Assembly (NCBI RefSeq): GCF_902459465.1
Contig: NC_047066.1
Span: 11,597,047-11,661,046 of the forward strand
Direction: 5' to 3'
Origin: Asterias rubens
Taxonomy: Eukaryota; Echinodermata; Asteroidea; Forcipulatida; Asteriidae
DNA length: 64,000 nt
Positions 10,601-19,802 of this stretch are shown piece by piece. Below the pieces are notes generated by a model. The model saw nothing but the letters and a program-made list of their open reading frames with translations. It ran no database searches and had not been told where the DNA came from. Position 1 is the first letter of the stretch. Every line of letters starts with the position of its first letter. Position numbers and translations under genes: made by a program.

Positions 10601-11144
10601 AAAGTGATGTTTAAATATGAGCAAGATCTGCCAGAGGTAAGTTTGAGCTTTAAGAGATAACAACCATTTTTGTGCTCACTGTTTGTCGATATATTGAGCA
10701 TTGTTGGTTACCAAATACTTAGGTTAGCTTCTCTTTATCATGTATGCATCTCTGCCTTGTTACTAAAAGGTTGTGTCACGTATTGGCGCCATTCTACTTA
10801 CTCCTTCTACTAGTCACTTTTGTTTTATTATCTGTGATTCATAGTTATTAATACTATAAACGGTATTATGTTTTCTCGTAACAAGTACTCTCTTATTATT
10901 GAAACAAAATATTTATGTTTACAACGAGTACAATTGACCTAACTTTCTAACATTTTGCTTTGCTACTTTTCACACTTCACCTTCACAGAATATAAAGACT
11001 GGCTTAACATCAAAGGGACACATAGGTGACGCCTCTGCTCCTCCTCTGACGTCATCTGTTAACATGATTATGCAGACGAAGAAAAATAGGTTTTACACCA
11101 ACTCAGATACAAGGGTAACAGGTTCAGGATACGCAGTACTCTAA
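1556..11144 (+). CDS. GGT: GGT copy A: gamma-glutamyltranspeptidase-like, probable pseudoenzyme (5' partial)
   Basis: Eleven exons: 1556-1624, 2102-2314, 2785-3005, 4435-4630, 5084-5241, 7138-7308, 8039-8175, 8422-8609, 9307-9547, 10511-10636, 10989-11144; phases join without a stop and give about 624 residues. An upstream exon must carry the start codon. A basic/acidic cytosolic tail precedes a membrane anchor (residues about 43-66), as in type II GGTs, which cleave extracellular glutathione. The fold is complete, with GGGGF near 124-129, PLSSMSP and GASGGS conserved. Active-site residues are not: by alignment to human GGT1 as I know it, Arg107 is Gln146, the nucleophile Thr381 is Ala429, Thr399 is Ser447, Asn401 is Ser449 and Glu420 is Gly468. 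Asp471, both serines 499-500 and both glycines 521-522 remain. The reading frame is clean, so this is not an ordinary decayed pseudogene. Self-cleavage and catalysis should be absent. Confidence 0.9.
2102..2314 (+). CDS. GGT: GGT-A exon (membrane anchor)
   Basis: Acceptor gtccacag, donor gtgagc. Encodes a Lys-rich stretch, then a 24-residue hydrophobic segment from WFVALV to VGLYLG, then the start of the extracellular domain ending CSEVGR. The matching copy B exon (53147) has the same phases and the same CSE-hydrophobic-GR ending. Confidence 0.88.
2785..3005 (+). CDS. GGT: GGT-A exon (NGG.DAAIA / GIGGGG region)
   Basis: Acceptor cacacag, donor gtaaag. Encodes the GGT hallmark block INGGNGIDAAIA, then GGIGGGGF. 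The expected AREVAP motif, whose Arg binds the glutamyl carboxylate, reads SQVAAP here. Confidence 0.93.
3037..3357 (-). mobile_element. tRNA-derived SINE (Leu/Ser-type head)
   Basis: Read on the minus strand, it opens with a tRNA-like head: GGCCGAGCGGTTAAGAG is a good A box and GGTTCGGATCC a good B box. The head ends near 3270, an unrelated body follows, and a long A-rich tail (T run 3037-3071 on +) closes it. It lies just after exon 3 of GGT copy A. An isolated head with a tail marks a SINE, not a tRNA gene. Confidence 0.8.
3861..4136 (+). mobile_element. 390-bp MITE family, internally deleted copy
   Basis: Starts with the family end (GGCAGCAGTGGCCGCTATTGG, decayed) and runs through the internal hairpin of GATTTCGAGACCTCA type. 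It then jumps from CTTTCTCGAAAA straight to the far end (TGTCGACTGCCTTTAAAG), so the second half is deleted. It abuts the next copy. Confidence 0.75.
4137..4422 (+). mobile_element. 390-bp MITE family, truncated copy abutting a splice acceptor
   Basis: Runs from a decayed end (CACACTATTCATAATTACTC) to the conserved ACCGATTGAGCTCAAA block, where it is cut off. Only about 12 bases separate it from exon 4 of GGT copy A (4435), so the branch-point region of that intron is MITE sequence. Confidence 0.8.
4435..4630 (+). CDS. GGT: GGT-A exon (IPGEVAG region)
   Basis: Acceptor ctttacag, donor gtaaaa. Encodes AIAIPGEVAGLY and EPSIRLAKGGF, matching the family's PGE(I/V)xG and PSIxLAxxGF blocks. An (AAT)n microsatellite follows the donor at 4639-4678. 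Confidence 0.93.
5084..5241 (+). CDS. GGT: GGT-A exon (LADTL..FYEGSLAEDIV region)
   Basis: Acceptor cttccag, donor gtaagg. Encodes GDTITLPHLADTL and GAEGFYEGSLAEDIVADV, a standard GGT heavy-chain block. Phases match the copy B exon at 57855. Confidence 0.93.
5768..6103. mobile_element. Diverged MITE related to the 390-bp family
   Basis: Shows the family order: TACTCAAAATAATT, GGTAACGAGCA, GAGAAACCGATCCCTCTGA, a central inverted block around AAGTCTAATAAAAGGCTCAGG, then CAACTTCGATGATCA and a GTGTCCATTGC end. It lies in intron 5 of GGT copy A. Confidence 0.6.
6275..6806. repeat. 18-bp minisatellite, about 29 units
   Basis: Unit CCGATCCGGCTTGTGCTC repeated almost perfectly, with three or four single-base variants (for example near 6469 and 6749). 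The unit is a multiple of three and lacks stops in several frames, so long open frames appear on both strands; I treat them as artefacts. It lies in intron 5 of GGT copy A. Confidence 0.95.
7138..7308 (+). CDS. GGT: GGT-A exon (GGNIT..PPPPSSG region)
   Basis: Acceptor ggttgcag, donor gtaagt. Encodes GGNITLEDLKHY and YAPPPPSSG...NILE, the end of the heavy chain. It is eight codons longer than the copy B exon; the extra residues fall in the GGGQLYAAGGIK stretch before the proline run. Confidence 0.93.
7437..7605. mobile_element. Fragment of a third MITE-like family
   Basis: A block with TATCATCATCAATATACCTTGTAAG, then AAATCTGTGATCT and an AAT..TGTTCCTTTAA end resembles 60550-60660 read in reverse. 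It is truncated on one side. Confidence 0.45.
7640..7980. mobile_element. Head-to-head pair of tRNA-derived SINEs
   Basis: Two copies of one SINE face each other. The left, on the minus strand, ends in the T run 7640-7671. The right, on the plus strand, ends in a purine tail near 7980. The heads meet around 7800-7815 at CCAAGTTGGTATGAC. B boxes GGATTCGAACCC and the mutated GGTTAGAATCC are visible. A short repeat (GACACTGCAAAGGTCGTG) in the right copy suggests slippage. Confidence 0.85.
8039..8175 (+). CDS. GGT: GGT-A exon (TYHYMLEAFKFAFA region)
   Basis: Acceptor ttccgtag, donor gtatgc. Encodes GYDFS, then TYHYMLEAFKFAFANR and LGDPAF, a strongly conserved GGT block just upstream of the processing site. 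Confidence 0.93.
8422..8609 (+). CDS. GGT: GGT-A exon (mutated processing site)
   Basis: Acceptor atcatag, donor gtaagt. Encodes DTPGGATHVSVVDRDGNAVS. The family has Thr two residues before His, as in copy B (SGTAHLS). Here that place is Ala, and a Thr sits one residue later. The exon also carries Ser for both the Thr and the Asn of the usual STxN motif (TTSISL). Confidence 0.93.
8690..8935. mobile_element. Decayed MITE-like repeat
   Basis: Resembles 37285-37620: AAACACAATG, TTTAAACTGACACGGTTTGAAGA, TGATGGTAG, then GTGCTGTGGTTTTTGAGAAAT. It is probably the third MITE family and lies in intron 8 of GGT copy A. Confidence 0.45.
9088..9225 (+). mobile_element. tRNA-derived SINE, single copy
   Basis: A head with A box (TAGTTGGTAAGGC) and an intact B box (GGTTCGAATCC) is followed by the same body as the 7.6-8.0 kb pair (GCCTGTG...CAGGACTCGG..AAGTACTGAGTACACAGTGCTA). 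It lacks an obvious long tail. It is in intron 8 of GGT copy A. Confidence 0.8.
9307..9547 (+). CDS. GGT: GGT-A exon (light chain core)
   Basis: Acceptor gtttag, donor gtaagc. Encodes FGAKRRGNRTGI, NAGMGDF, KRPLSSMSP and GASGGSEMITS. Oxyanion serines and the Gly-Gly pair remain. The substrate-binding NNEMDD motif has become NAGMGD, losing the glutamate. Confidence 0.95.
9932..10402. mobile_element. Inverted-repeat element with GTTTCGCA ends
   Basis: Ends AGGTTTCGCATACGAGCGG and, inverted, GTTCGAGTGCGAAACCT face each other and are followed by CGGATACG-rich subterminal sequence. A LINE tail sits inside. A related element is at 32984-33708. It lies in intron 9 of GGT copy A. Confidence 0.6.
10040..10322 (+). 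mobile_element. LINE 3' end fragment
   Basis: In one frame it reads APRIWNSLPLNLRSC and KFKSLLKTYL, with one frame slip near the start. This is the C-terminal block of CR1/L2-type reverse transcriptases. It then ends in untranslated sequence and a (TTA)n tail, and is inserted inside the GTTTCGCA element. Confidence 0.75.
10511..10636 (+). CDS. GGT: GGT-A exon (IWFEENVIAAM..RIHTEL region)
   Basis: Acceptor cttatag, donor gtaagt. Encodes the light-chain block that normally reads LWFG..xxxAvxxPRxHxQL; here it is IWFEENVIAAMKRSRIHTEL, recognisable but diverged. Confidence 0.9.
10989..11144 (+). CDS. GGT: GGT-A last exon and stop
   Basis: Acceptor cttcacag. Encodes 51 residues ending NSDTRVTGSGYAVL and a TAA at 11142-11144. 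The family ends in a (S/D)xRxxGxxxGY motif, so this C terminus is near full. The segment just before it is diverged. Confidence 0.88.
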   Translation, partial: NIKTGLTSKGHIGDASAPPLTSSVNMIMQTKKNRFYTNSDTRVTGSGYAVL

Positions 11145-12560
11145 GAAAAAAAACTTCGTGGTTTAATACATTGTATAACTTTCAACATTGATTTATATAA
11201 TGTTCTTTTGGAAGTGTACATTTCTCAGAAGTGAGGACCCAGCCCCCTTTCCTCTAATAACTGTAGGAAAGAGCCTTCTCTGGTTTTGACAACCGCGGGG
11301 CCAAGCTAGCCAGGGCCGAAGCTGTGGATTCAAAAAGAAGGTCGTCTGTATTTGCAAACGGAATCAGGGCAAACATATTGAGCCGCTTAAATTTAAGAAT
11401 TTTGTGCGTTCTTTTATATATGCCGATCACTTGATTTTTGAAAATGTAAATCTTTCCATGTCTAACTTTTCTGTAAAAAAATCTGATTAAATGAAGGGTT
11501 CCCAAAGAACATTGTCTAAATAATATTATAGTGTCACATAGTAAATGGTAAACCTTTCTAAATGGTTCCATTTCTCTTTCAGACAGGTTTAATTTTAAAG
11601 GCAGTGGACACTATTGGTAATTACTCAAAATAATTATCAGCACAAAACCTTTATTGGTGGCGTGTAAATGGGGAGAGGTTTATGGTATAACACATTCTGA
11701 GAAACGGCTCCCTCTGAAGTGCCATAGTTTTCGAGAAAGAAGTAATTTTCCGGGAATTTGGTTTCGAGACCTCAGATTTAGAACTTGAGGTCTCGAAGTC
11801 ATCCATCTAAACGCACACAACTTCTTATGACAGGAGTTTTTTTCTTCTTTCATTATTATCTCGCAAGTTCGATGACCGATTGAGCTCAAATTTTCACAGG
11901 TTTGTTATTGTATGCATATGTTTAAATACACCAACTATGAAGGCTAGTCTTTGACAATTACCAATAGTGTCCACTACCTCTAAATGAAATCAGGCTTCTC
12001 TGTAACTTGTGTAATCGTTGTCCAATAAAACTTTTCTTTATTCACATAATAAAAATAACAACAAAAAATATTGCTCATAAGGAAAGTTTGAGTAATAAAA
12101 GTGAGTGTTTTATATATTGAAGTAAAGAACGTTTTTAAAAAAAAGATCGAGCCTTTTAAACGTAGCGGATTTTTGGTCTCTAATTATGTAAATTGCCACC
12201 ATTGTACTATATTTTGTTTTCAGCAAATGTATTTTTTTGCTGTGACAGTGTTGGCACCTATTGACCTACAGTTAGTAGTTTTCTAATGTAGAGCTAATGT
12301 AAATTATTCCTTGAGAGATTCTTCAGGACTTCCTTTTGGTTTCGAAGTTCATAATTAGATGATATGCACCACCGCATGTATTATTATTATATTTTACTCA
12401 AGATAAAAAAGTCATTCTAACATTATACCCAGTGATATGTATATACCTGTGTACTATAGGTAATTCTGGTTGTTTTTTATAATTGTGTTTACCATGGGTG
12501 TTGGAAAATTATTTTTGAAAATATGCCATTTATAAATAAAATAAAATCTTATCTGAGTTT
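11145..12560 (+). other. GGT-A 3' flank, probable 3' UTR
   Basis: No other gene is visible. AATAAA signals are at 12024-12029 and in the run near 12533-12545. If the distal signals are used, the MITE at 11594-11984 lies in the 3' untranslated region. Confidence 0.45.
11594..11984. mobile_element. 390-bp MITE, near full-length
   Basis: Both ends are present: GGCAGTGGACACTATTGG at the left and its inverse CCAATAGTGTCCACTACCTC at the right. The centre has the GAGACCTCAGATTTAGAAC / TTGAGGTCTCGA inverted block. No open frame. Confidence 0.9.
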
Positions 12561-12789
12561 TACCTAATGAAAAATGTGTCCTGTTGGTATTTTGTATTAG
12601 TATTCAAAAGAAACGTAATTCTGCCGAAGAATTGATCGGAATTATAAGGTGTGAGATATTTTCTTCCACGGTAATAAAAAAATAAATAAAAACAATGTGT
12701 GGGGTGGGGTGGTGTGTGTACATACATTGTAGTCTTCTCAAACATGCATGTTTTGCCCGTTTGTGTAAGTAGCCAGTCTCTGTCTTAGG

Positions 12790-13165
12790 TGTCTGTCCTT
12801 TTTGGACTACAGGCAAAACACATTTCCATTATGGCCAAAACAAAGAAAATATGGTCGGAGCAATATTTTTGAGACTCTAACTTGGTTCGTTGGTCTTTCT
12901 TGGGGATTCGTCTTGGGATTCCCCCCTTCCACCCCAAGAGTTCTGATGCTCTTGGACTACAGGCATAACAATGGTCATTGAGGCTTAAACAAAGGAATTT
13001 TTTTGTTTGAGCATTTCCTCGAGAAGTACTAGTCATAACTTAACCGCACTTGGTTTGTGGATTGGTCTTTATTTAAGGATTGGTCTTGGGATCCCACAGA
13101 AGCCTATTGCGTTTGGACACTAGGCCAAACTTTTAGGTCATTACGACTAAAACAAAAGAAATGTT
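12790..13165. repeat. Three imperfect direct repeats of about 160 bp
   Basis: The blocks TTGGACTACAGGCA, TGGTC and AAACAAAG recur near 12800, 12950 and 13110, with GGTCTT..TTGGGGATTGGTCTTGGGAT between them. No coding signal is visible. Confidence 0.55.
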
Positions 13166-13246
13166 GCCATAACCGAAATGGTTGAAGTTACATTCGGCAG
13201 TGACAACAAGATAGTTTTGAATTTTAACGTTAGTTTATTTTGCGTA

Positions 13247-14583
13247 TAGACTGTGCAAGTCTCGCGCGGATTTGAACTTCCGGGACCATTGTGGTCCCAA
13301 CCATTGATCTCCATTATACTGAAATAGCCGGCTTCGTTACTTGTGACCGAAATGAAAGTATTTATTTCTGGCGAAACAGTAAAAAATGTTATGAAAACTG
13401 TGCTGTTGGGATTGTTTCTATTTCTTGTCCTTTTCCCTCGATTTTAGCGAGTATGTAGTTCTCCCACTCTAGTCTTAGTTTGCATAGGCCTACTAGAATT
13501 TTAAATTATAGGAGCGACTCTTTTTTTGTCTTTAAGTTTATATGGTTTATTGTCAGTTACTCAATGAACTGAAAGAATTATAAAAACATGTACCTGAATC
13601 CCAAAACAGTTTCTCGTCCGAGTTTTTGTTTAGAAATAATGTCATTATCATAATACATGTATTAATAGGGCATTTGGATTTTGATAGACAAAAATGTAAA
13701 GTATTATTAGTTTGCTTTATTTGCATTTCAATCAGAAATTTTTTCATACTTATCAAACTATCGATCGTCATGTTTTCCCCTCCGTTCTATTCTCAATTTA
13801 CAACTTCAACTGACAGACTCAAACCCGACCAAGTGCACATTAATTTACCCGTTTGAAGTAATTGCGCCGCCGTTGTTCGGCCGCGTGTTTATGCATGCAG
13901 CATAGCACAATGTCCTATCCAGTCAGTATAATGGAGATCAATGGTCCCAACCTTATGGAGTTTCGTTGGGGAGATTTAGTTTCGTCCATTACTTTAGTTT
14001 AATGTAGTTTATGACATGTTGTTAAAAATGTAATACTAATTAACATCATACATGTATATAAAAGTAAAAATAAAGTCAACATAATAACGAAGAAAAACCG
14101 ATATTTAAACTTGACCTCAGGTCAGGTTACTTGGTAAAAATTAAGAATTTTGTTCCCATCTCCGATCACGAAACTGACGCAGACGCTTGTTTTGGTCGCG
14201 CGGGGTGAAAAGCTTTTTCATGGGTCGTTTAGGCGTCGGCTCCCTCTTTAAACTGCGTCACGCGTTTATCTAACGCCCTTGCGACCATCGTGCGTCCACG
14301 TATAAACCAGCTGTGAGTAGTTTCACATTCGGGCGTACATTTACAAAAGGGATTTCAAAAAATTTAAGATCAAACAAACATCCTTGTCCCAGAGTTTTTA
14401 CTTTTGTCTATACATAGACTTTAACCGATAATTGTGTGTTTTAAACGAGCTCTTTAGGGTATTTTTGTTGTTCAGATTCAGCATTAAGAATAAATTAAAG
14501 CAAAGATTTGATTCATTCAAAAAATAAAGTTCTTCAGTTGTCGTGTTTTCTCGCTCCGGTGCGCGCGAGACTTGCACAGTCTA
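13247..14583. mobile_element. 1.3-kb inverted-repeat element
   Basis: Inverted ends TAGACTGTGCAAGTCTCGCG and CGCGAGACTTGCACAGTCTA bound a piece absent from the sister duplication near 36842, where GCGTA runs straight into TTTACAGG. A second inverted pair lies inside (GATCTCCATTATACTGA near 13308 and its inverse near 13924). No transposase frame; the target duplication is TA or none. Confidence 0.75.
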
Positions 14584-15654
14584 TTTACAGGCTTGAGAAT
14601 ACGAAATACGAATATAATATACGGAACTAAAACGACAGCCATGGTTCTTTGAAATTTAAGAAAGAACCAGGAAAAAGTACATTGAAATAACACAAGTGTA
14701 AATATCTCCCCATCTTTTCCAAATAGGATTCCAAATGGTTATAGTATAGCCGTTGAAGGTTTGAGATATGACAATTAAAACTGCAACATGAAATTAGAAG
14801 CTAATAAACAGCGAATCATTGAGTCGAGTTTTTACATCAATCCACAGTAATTATCAAGTAAGTAACACAGTGTTGCATTAAAAGTGTACATATAATTCTG
14901 CATCTTTGATTAATAACAAACGGACATATTTTCACTCGCAAAATTCTAATGCGCCTACCTATACTTCCGTTTAGCGATACCGTGTTTATATTTTAGCAAC
15001 AGTTAAGCAGTTTTAAAAGGGTGCAGGTTGTCTCCGATCACAGTTTTTAATATCAATGTTTCCCCAGCATACGACACATTTAAAAAGTGTTAACAATATT
15101 GAAATAATATTATTTACAAGATTAACGCGTTTTCTACGTCTAGCACAGTTATGCATTTTGTATTAAAAAAAACTGACAAGATTATTGCGAATAAAATCAC
15201 GAATGCGTGCAAACGCCTAAGTTGTGCACTTAGCAGACGCGCAAATGCGTCTGTGGCACGTAGCCATTAGCCGTGTACAAACAGTGCGATGTTTCCTCAT
15301 TTTTGCCAACCCTTGCGCGTCTACACGCATACATCAAAGAAACACGCAGCACGCAGCAATTGATTTCTACATAGCATATAATATTTTATATTCTATATCT
15401 TTGGGGTTCTACGGCACAAGCACGCACGCATACACACACACGCTAGCAGACGCCATCTTGTAGGGCAAATATTTGAGCAGTGACGTCATATTCATCACGG
15501 TCTATTGCATCGAAAGAAAGAAATGACTGTAACTTGTTTTTGCCTTGATACTTCCAGTCCCTTGTTCAATAGACCATCCACAGGAGTGATTAACGGATAT
15601 CACACCGTGTTCTGCAGTAAAACCTTCTTCTCAAGAAACAAGAAACTCTCCTTA

Positions 15655-15900
15655 TGATCCTTGAGAATACAACTCCCCTACTAATAATGGCCCCCTCAAG
15701 CTGAGTGTCAACCCACGGGGAGGATCCCGCCCCAGCCCAGCCTGGTAGGGACCAAGAGGCCAGCCGCATAGCACCTGGGCGGTCCCGGGCGGCATGGAAG
15801 CTGTGGCAATCTGCATCATCAGAACGCAATGGTTGGGCGGCTAGGTCTCCCATGATGGATTCAGAGAATGATGATAATGATGATGATGTCCTTGCAACTC
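15655..15900 (+). mobile_element. Probable LINE 3' fragment
   Basis: Present here but absent from the sister duplication at about 38400. The plus strand reads PGRSRAAWKLWQSASSERN and ends in GATGATAATGATGATGATG, a common style of LINE 3' tail. The open frames here, 87 residues on minus and 71 on plus, look like repeat sequence. Confidence 0.45.
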
Positions 15901-16224
15901 TGAGAGTCTGTCAACAATAAAGTCATCTTTTGATTACAATATAAGCGCTGAACTTCAAAAGTAATTTTTACTTGCGCGTGAAATTGTTTAGTCCTTTAAA
16001 ATGCTGTAGAAACAGTTTGACATGCAACAGTCAATTATATTTCTCCAATAACTTTCTGGATTTGTAATCAACGATTATTATTTCACTTTTGTCCACTATC
16101 CGATTGGATTTCATTGTTGGTTCTCCATTTGCCTGATTGTGATTCTCAAACAGTGGGTATCACCCCTTCTATACTGATGTTATTGTGGGTTGAGGTTCCT
16201 ATAAGTATTGTTTGAAGCTTTGCA

Positions 16225-16380
16225 TGGTGTGGAGAAATAAGAAGAAACTATAAATAAATAGTGAACTTGCGGGTACAGTCACGTGTAAACGTCTCTTAGG
16301 GTGAGTGTTGGTTCTGCAAAGAGCCGGTTGGGTCTCGACGTTTCGAACATAACACTCTGCTCGTCTTCAGGAGGCTCCTA
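16225..16380 (-). repeat. Retroelement-end repeat with hammerhead-like fold
   Basis: On the minus strand: CTCCTGAAGAC, then stem arms GAGCAG and, mutated, ATGTTC, then GAAACGTCGAGACC, followed by the CCGGCTCTT and AGTTTATAGT blocks. The sister at 38740-38876 has lost the first half. Confidence 0.5.
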
Positions 16381-16433
16381 TAGTTCAAACAAGTGGTCAC
16401 AGATGGCTCCAACATTTTCTTCGTCAGTCGTTT

Positions 16434-16616
16434 CTAAGTGGTCTTGTTACCAGGTGGGCAATCTTGTTCCATCAGCTTGAAGGAGTGACATCGAGGGTGT
16501 GATCGGCAAGACTCGCTGCACGACGCAACACCATTGCCCATTAGCTCCTTCATGGCGTGGTGTAGCAGGCACTGAGGAGTGAGGCGGCCGTTAATGTCGG
16601 TCTGCGTGGTGGATAC
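16434..16616 (-). pseudogene. Lectin locus 1, detached C-terminal part
   Basis: Encodes the tail of the lectin (VSTTQTDINGRLTPQC onwards to PPGNKTT and stop), with cysteine spacing as in the intact copies. It was joined to 20748-21212 until the 4.1-kb element inserted; the repeated GGTGGATAC on both sides shows this. A Ser replaces Gly in the SCSESC motif. It can no longer be translated with its lectin domain unless the element is spliced out. Confidence 0.85.
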
Positions 16617-17819
16617 TAGACTTGTGGACAAGTCGTTAAATCGGCCCCACGCGCTGAGATAGTGCTCCCCCGACAACACTGCTCTCGCGCGAACTCACTG
16701 CTCTCGCGCGAACTGATGGCTCCCCGATTTTGACTCCTCATTAACGACTTGTACAAGTTGTCAGCGGTACGTATTCATGTATTCAAGTACGACCGCGGTA
16801 TACCTTCACCGTTGCCGCGGAGACAATCGTGCAGACGAGTCCATTTTTATAAGAGGGTAGTAATAGTTTCTAATACTGTAAAGCTTGAACCGGAGGGCAT
16901 CTGTGAATCTTTTTTATTTTGATTTAACTGCTTTATTAGTTGATTAGGGCCTAACTTTACAAAGTCATCTTCAAATGCATTACTATTTATCTGTTTAATA
17001 TCCGTGAGCTGCCTCATGCAAATAAATAATGCCCACGGTCAATGGTAATGGTCCAATGCAATCCTTTAACCCGATGTGTTCTGCTCGGACTGTGTACACT
17101 GGACAAGTTGCAACATAAAAATATAGTTTGTATTAATACTACCAGTCCCAAAATTCATTATTTGTTTACTGACAAATGTTTTTTTATTTTAAGTTTTCAT
17201 CTAAAAAGTGATTTTGAAAACCATGGTCGACATGTGGAAGTTTGATATGTGAGTCTTGTGGACAAGTTTCATAGGGCAGTCGTGTGCGGATCGCAGGGAT
17301 TCCGGAAAATTTCAGTAACTCTTTTCAGATGTCGATGTATTTTAAAGGTATTATAGCTAATCATCGACATACACTCTACTTGCCCAAGATATTGCAAGAC
17401 AAGGTTTCATATAGCAGCTGTACTTTTGTTTTGTTTTAAGCAACTGTAACCACGAAAAATACTTCTCACTTCCAAGCAATCATAACAATTAATATAAGGC
17501 TCAAATAGGGTAAAGACACCGTGAAATGCAAAAAAGGAACAGTGACTCAAATTGTAGTTTGCCTCAAACAAAAACCAAGAAACAAATTTATTGATAAATC
17601 GATCAACAAATGCAAACCAGTGGTTGAAATAAATAAATTAAATTGAGCAATAAACAATGAAAATACCTTCAGACTAATGGATATTGATGGTAGAAACTGT
17701 AAATAAAGAAAATGTGGAGTGTTTCCCTTGCACCTCCAGGTTGCTATATAAACATAGTGAGTAGTTGACTTTTGCAAAACCTGTTCATTACAAAACACTT
17801 TAAACAATTTACAAACTAG

Positions 17820-18150
17820 GCGAGTGCTAGAAGGGTTACAGCTCGATGGCCGAAGGTTCAATAGTCTGAATGTTCGATAGTCCAAATTGACAATAAGGTC
17901 CGATAGTCCGAATTGACCATAAGGTCCGATAGTCCGAATTGACAATAAGGTTTGATCGTCGATTCAGACTATCGGACCTTATTTGGACCAGTGAACCTTC
18001 AGATCAATGAACCTTCGGACTATCGTATCAAATGTACGGTTTAATGAAACCTACTTCATTTTGGGACTAATGAACCCCCTGTTATGGGAAATTTGTGCGT
18101 TCGGACAATCGAACCTTCGGACTAACGGACCTTCGGGTGGACACCGCTAG
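17820..18150. repeat. Short-period repeat with inverted copies
   Basis: The phrase GGTCCGATAGTCCGAATTGAC and close variants recur three or four times to 17960, then appear inverted (GACTATCGGACCTTAT) and as GAACCTTCGGACTA units. A foldback structure is possible. It is inside the 4.1-kb transposon. Confidence 0.7.
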
Positions 18151-18654
18151 AAGACCGTACAGAAATGTAAACGGTGGTGGATATGGGAAAACTAACTTGA
18201 ATGAACATTTTAAATGGGTCTTCTACCTATGTTGCACAACCGCCTAGCCTTTATACATTATCAAACCCTCTCAGTCTGTGCTTTGGATATTTAAGTATTT
18301 GGATTGGAAAGAATAAATTTTAACTAAAATGAGCAAAATAATTGTTGGTAATTGCACAGTATAAATGTCATTCTTACATTTGGAACCATTCAGAATGCAC
18401 CATCCACATCAGTCAAGAACTTTGGTGCATATTTTGATTGAATTGTCTATGACTGATCAAATAGACCTGCTTTCGTTTACACCAAACTCTTTCCAACTTG
18501 TGTTAATCTTACGACTTGAGTTGAGTCCCAGCCTTGCAACGTAACATGCAAACCCTAAGATTAACGTTTCGTGAAAACGGCTCCAGCTTTGCAAGTCTGT
18601 TCGATTTCATGTGTCACAGATTAGGAAGTATGTATCTGACGATTCATAACATCA

Positions 18655-19065
18655 TGTGATTCGCAGCCATGTTCTTTCTCGGTTAGATTGTTGTAATGGG
18701 CTGCTTACAGAAAACCCACATGCATATTTTAAAAGAGACTTCACAGTTTGCAGAACTGGGCTGCTCGTGTTATATTTAGGTTAAATCGCCGTCGTGATGC
18801 CATGCTCCTTCTAAGATCGCTTCATTGGTTACCAATTAAACAGAGGATTGCAATTAAGATTATTTTGTTTGTATGAACATTTCTTTATAAATCAGGCACC
18901 AGAGTAATTTAATGAGTGTCTAGAGTTGTATCAGTTTTTGCGTACACATCTTCACTCCAATGCAGATCCATCTCGGCTAACTTTTCCCATGACTCGCAGT
19001 AAGGCAGGAGATCAAACTTTCACAGTTTTTACAGCAGCTTAGGGGTAGGGGTGGAACGAACTTCC
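18655..19065 (+). mobile_element. Decayed LINE reverse transcriptase 3' piece
   Basis: Broken frames read SRLDCCNGLLTE and LHWLPIKQRIAIKI, the CR1/L2-type block just past the polymerase domain. Stops and frame shifts are frequent. It is nested in the 4.1-kb transposon. Confidence 0.65.
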
Positions 19066-19773
19066 TTCTTAAACGAGGAGTGTTTCCCTTGCACTGTCAG
19101 GCTGCCATGTGACCCTGTGGAGAAAAGAAAGAAACACACAATGTTGACCTGAACTTATGTTGATTGTGTAATACTATCCGTAGTATGATAGGCTAATACT
19201 TATTGCAAGCAAATAAGTTAACGTAAATGTCAGAAAATTGTGTTGTTAAAATCACACATGAAGATACCATTTTTCACGTCAGGTACCTCTCTGTGCAGAC
19301 GTCTTACGTGAGCATGAAATAAGCCCAAAGTGGTGACGTCACCTAACAACACAATGTTTTGACCTTCACGTTCACGTGTTTGCTGGCATAACATGCAGCT
19401 AATAAAACCTACCTAATACTTACGGGCTAAAGTGAGGTTCGAGGCAACACCATCACAAATAAAGACTCTCATGTAATTTCAAATCTTATTTAAGTTTTAG
19501 TGTTTAAATTTTTTAAACATTTTGTTATTATGTTTTATTATTGTTTCTAAAAAAAACAACAATTATGTTTAATTATAAAAACCAACAACAACAAAAACAG
19601 TGAATTTGGTACTTTTTGCATTGCTTGAGACTCTACTCTCTAGATACAAAAGTTCCAACAACAATGCAAAACAAGTAACCTTGTGTAGAACTAGAACTTT
19701 AGAAGTAGGGGCTCAATTTTAATAACCTGTGTGTGTCGGTGCAACCGCCACTGACGACAGTGCTTTTTGTGGA

Positions 19774-19802
19774 ACCATGGAGGTAGAAACTACCTCCATG
19801 GT
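19774..19802. repeat. Palindrome on ACCATGGAGGTAG
   Basis: Thirteen-base perfect arms with a three-base AAA loop. The core ATGGAGGTAGAA recurs as a palindrome at 43680-43712 and singly near 19908 and 48280, so it may be a small element end. Confidence 0.6.

Larger units (their letters stand above)
13160..16616. repeat. Segmental duplication, copy 1 (lectin 3' flank)
   Basis: Matches 36760-39110 in order: GGCAGTGACAACAAGATAG, ACGACAGCCATGGTTCT, ATCTTTTCCAAAT, the GCATAC/TGTGCACT block and the 3' part of a lectin gene. Copy 1 has two extra pieces, 13247-14583 and about 15660-15895. No gene besides the lectin tail is visible. Confidence 0.75.

Noticed and set aside
15590-15920. Overlapping 71- and 87-residue frames as a small gene
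   Set aside because: The stretch is an insertion relative to the sister duplication and ends in a LINE-style GATGAT tail.
17547-17945. 132-residue minus-strand frame inside the 4.1-kb transposon as a transposase
   Set aside because: No catalytic or DNA-binding motif is visible and part of it is the GGTCCGATAGTCCG repeat.
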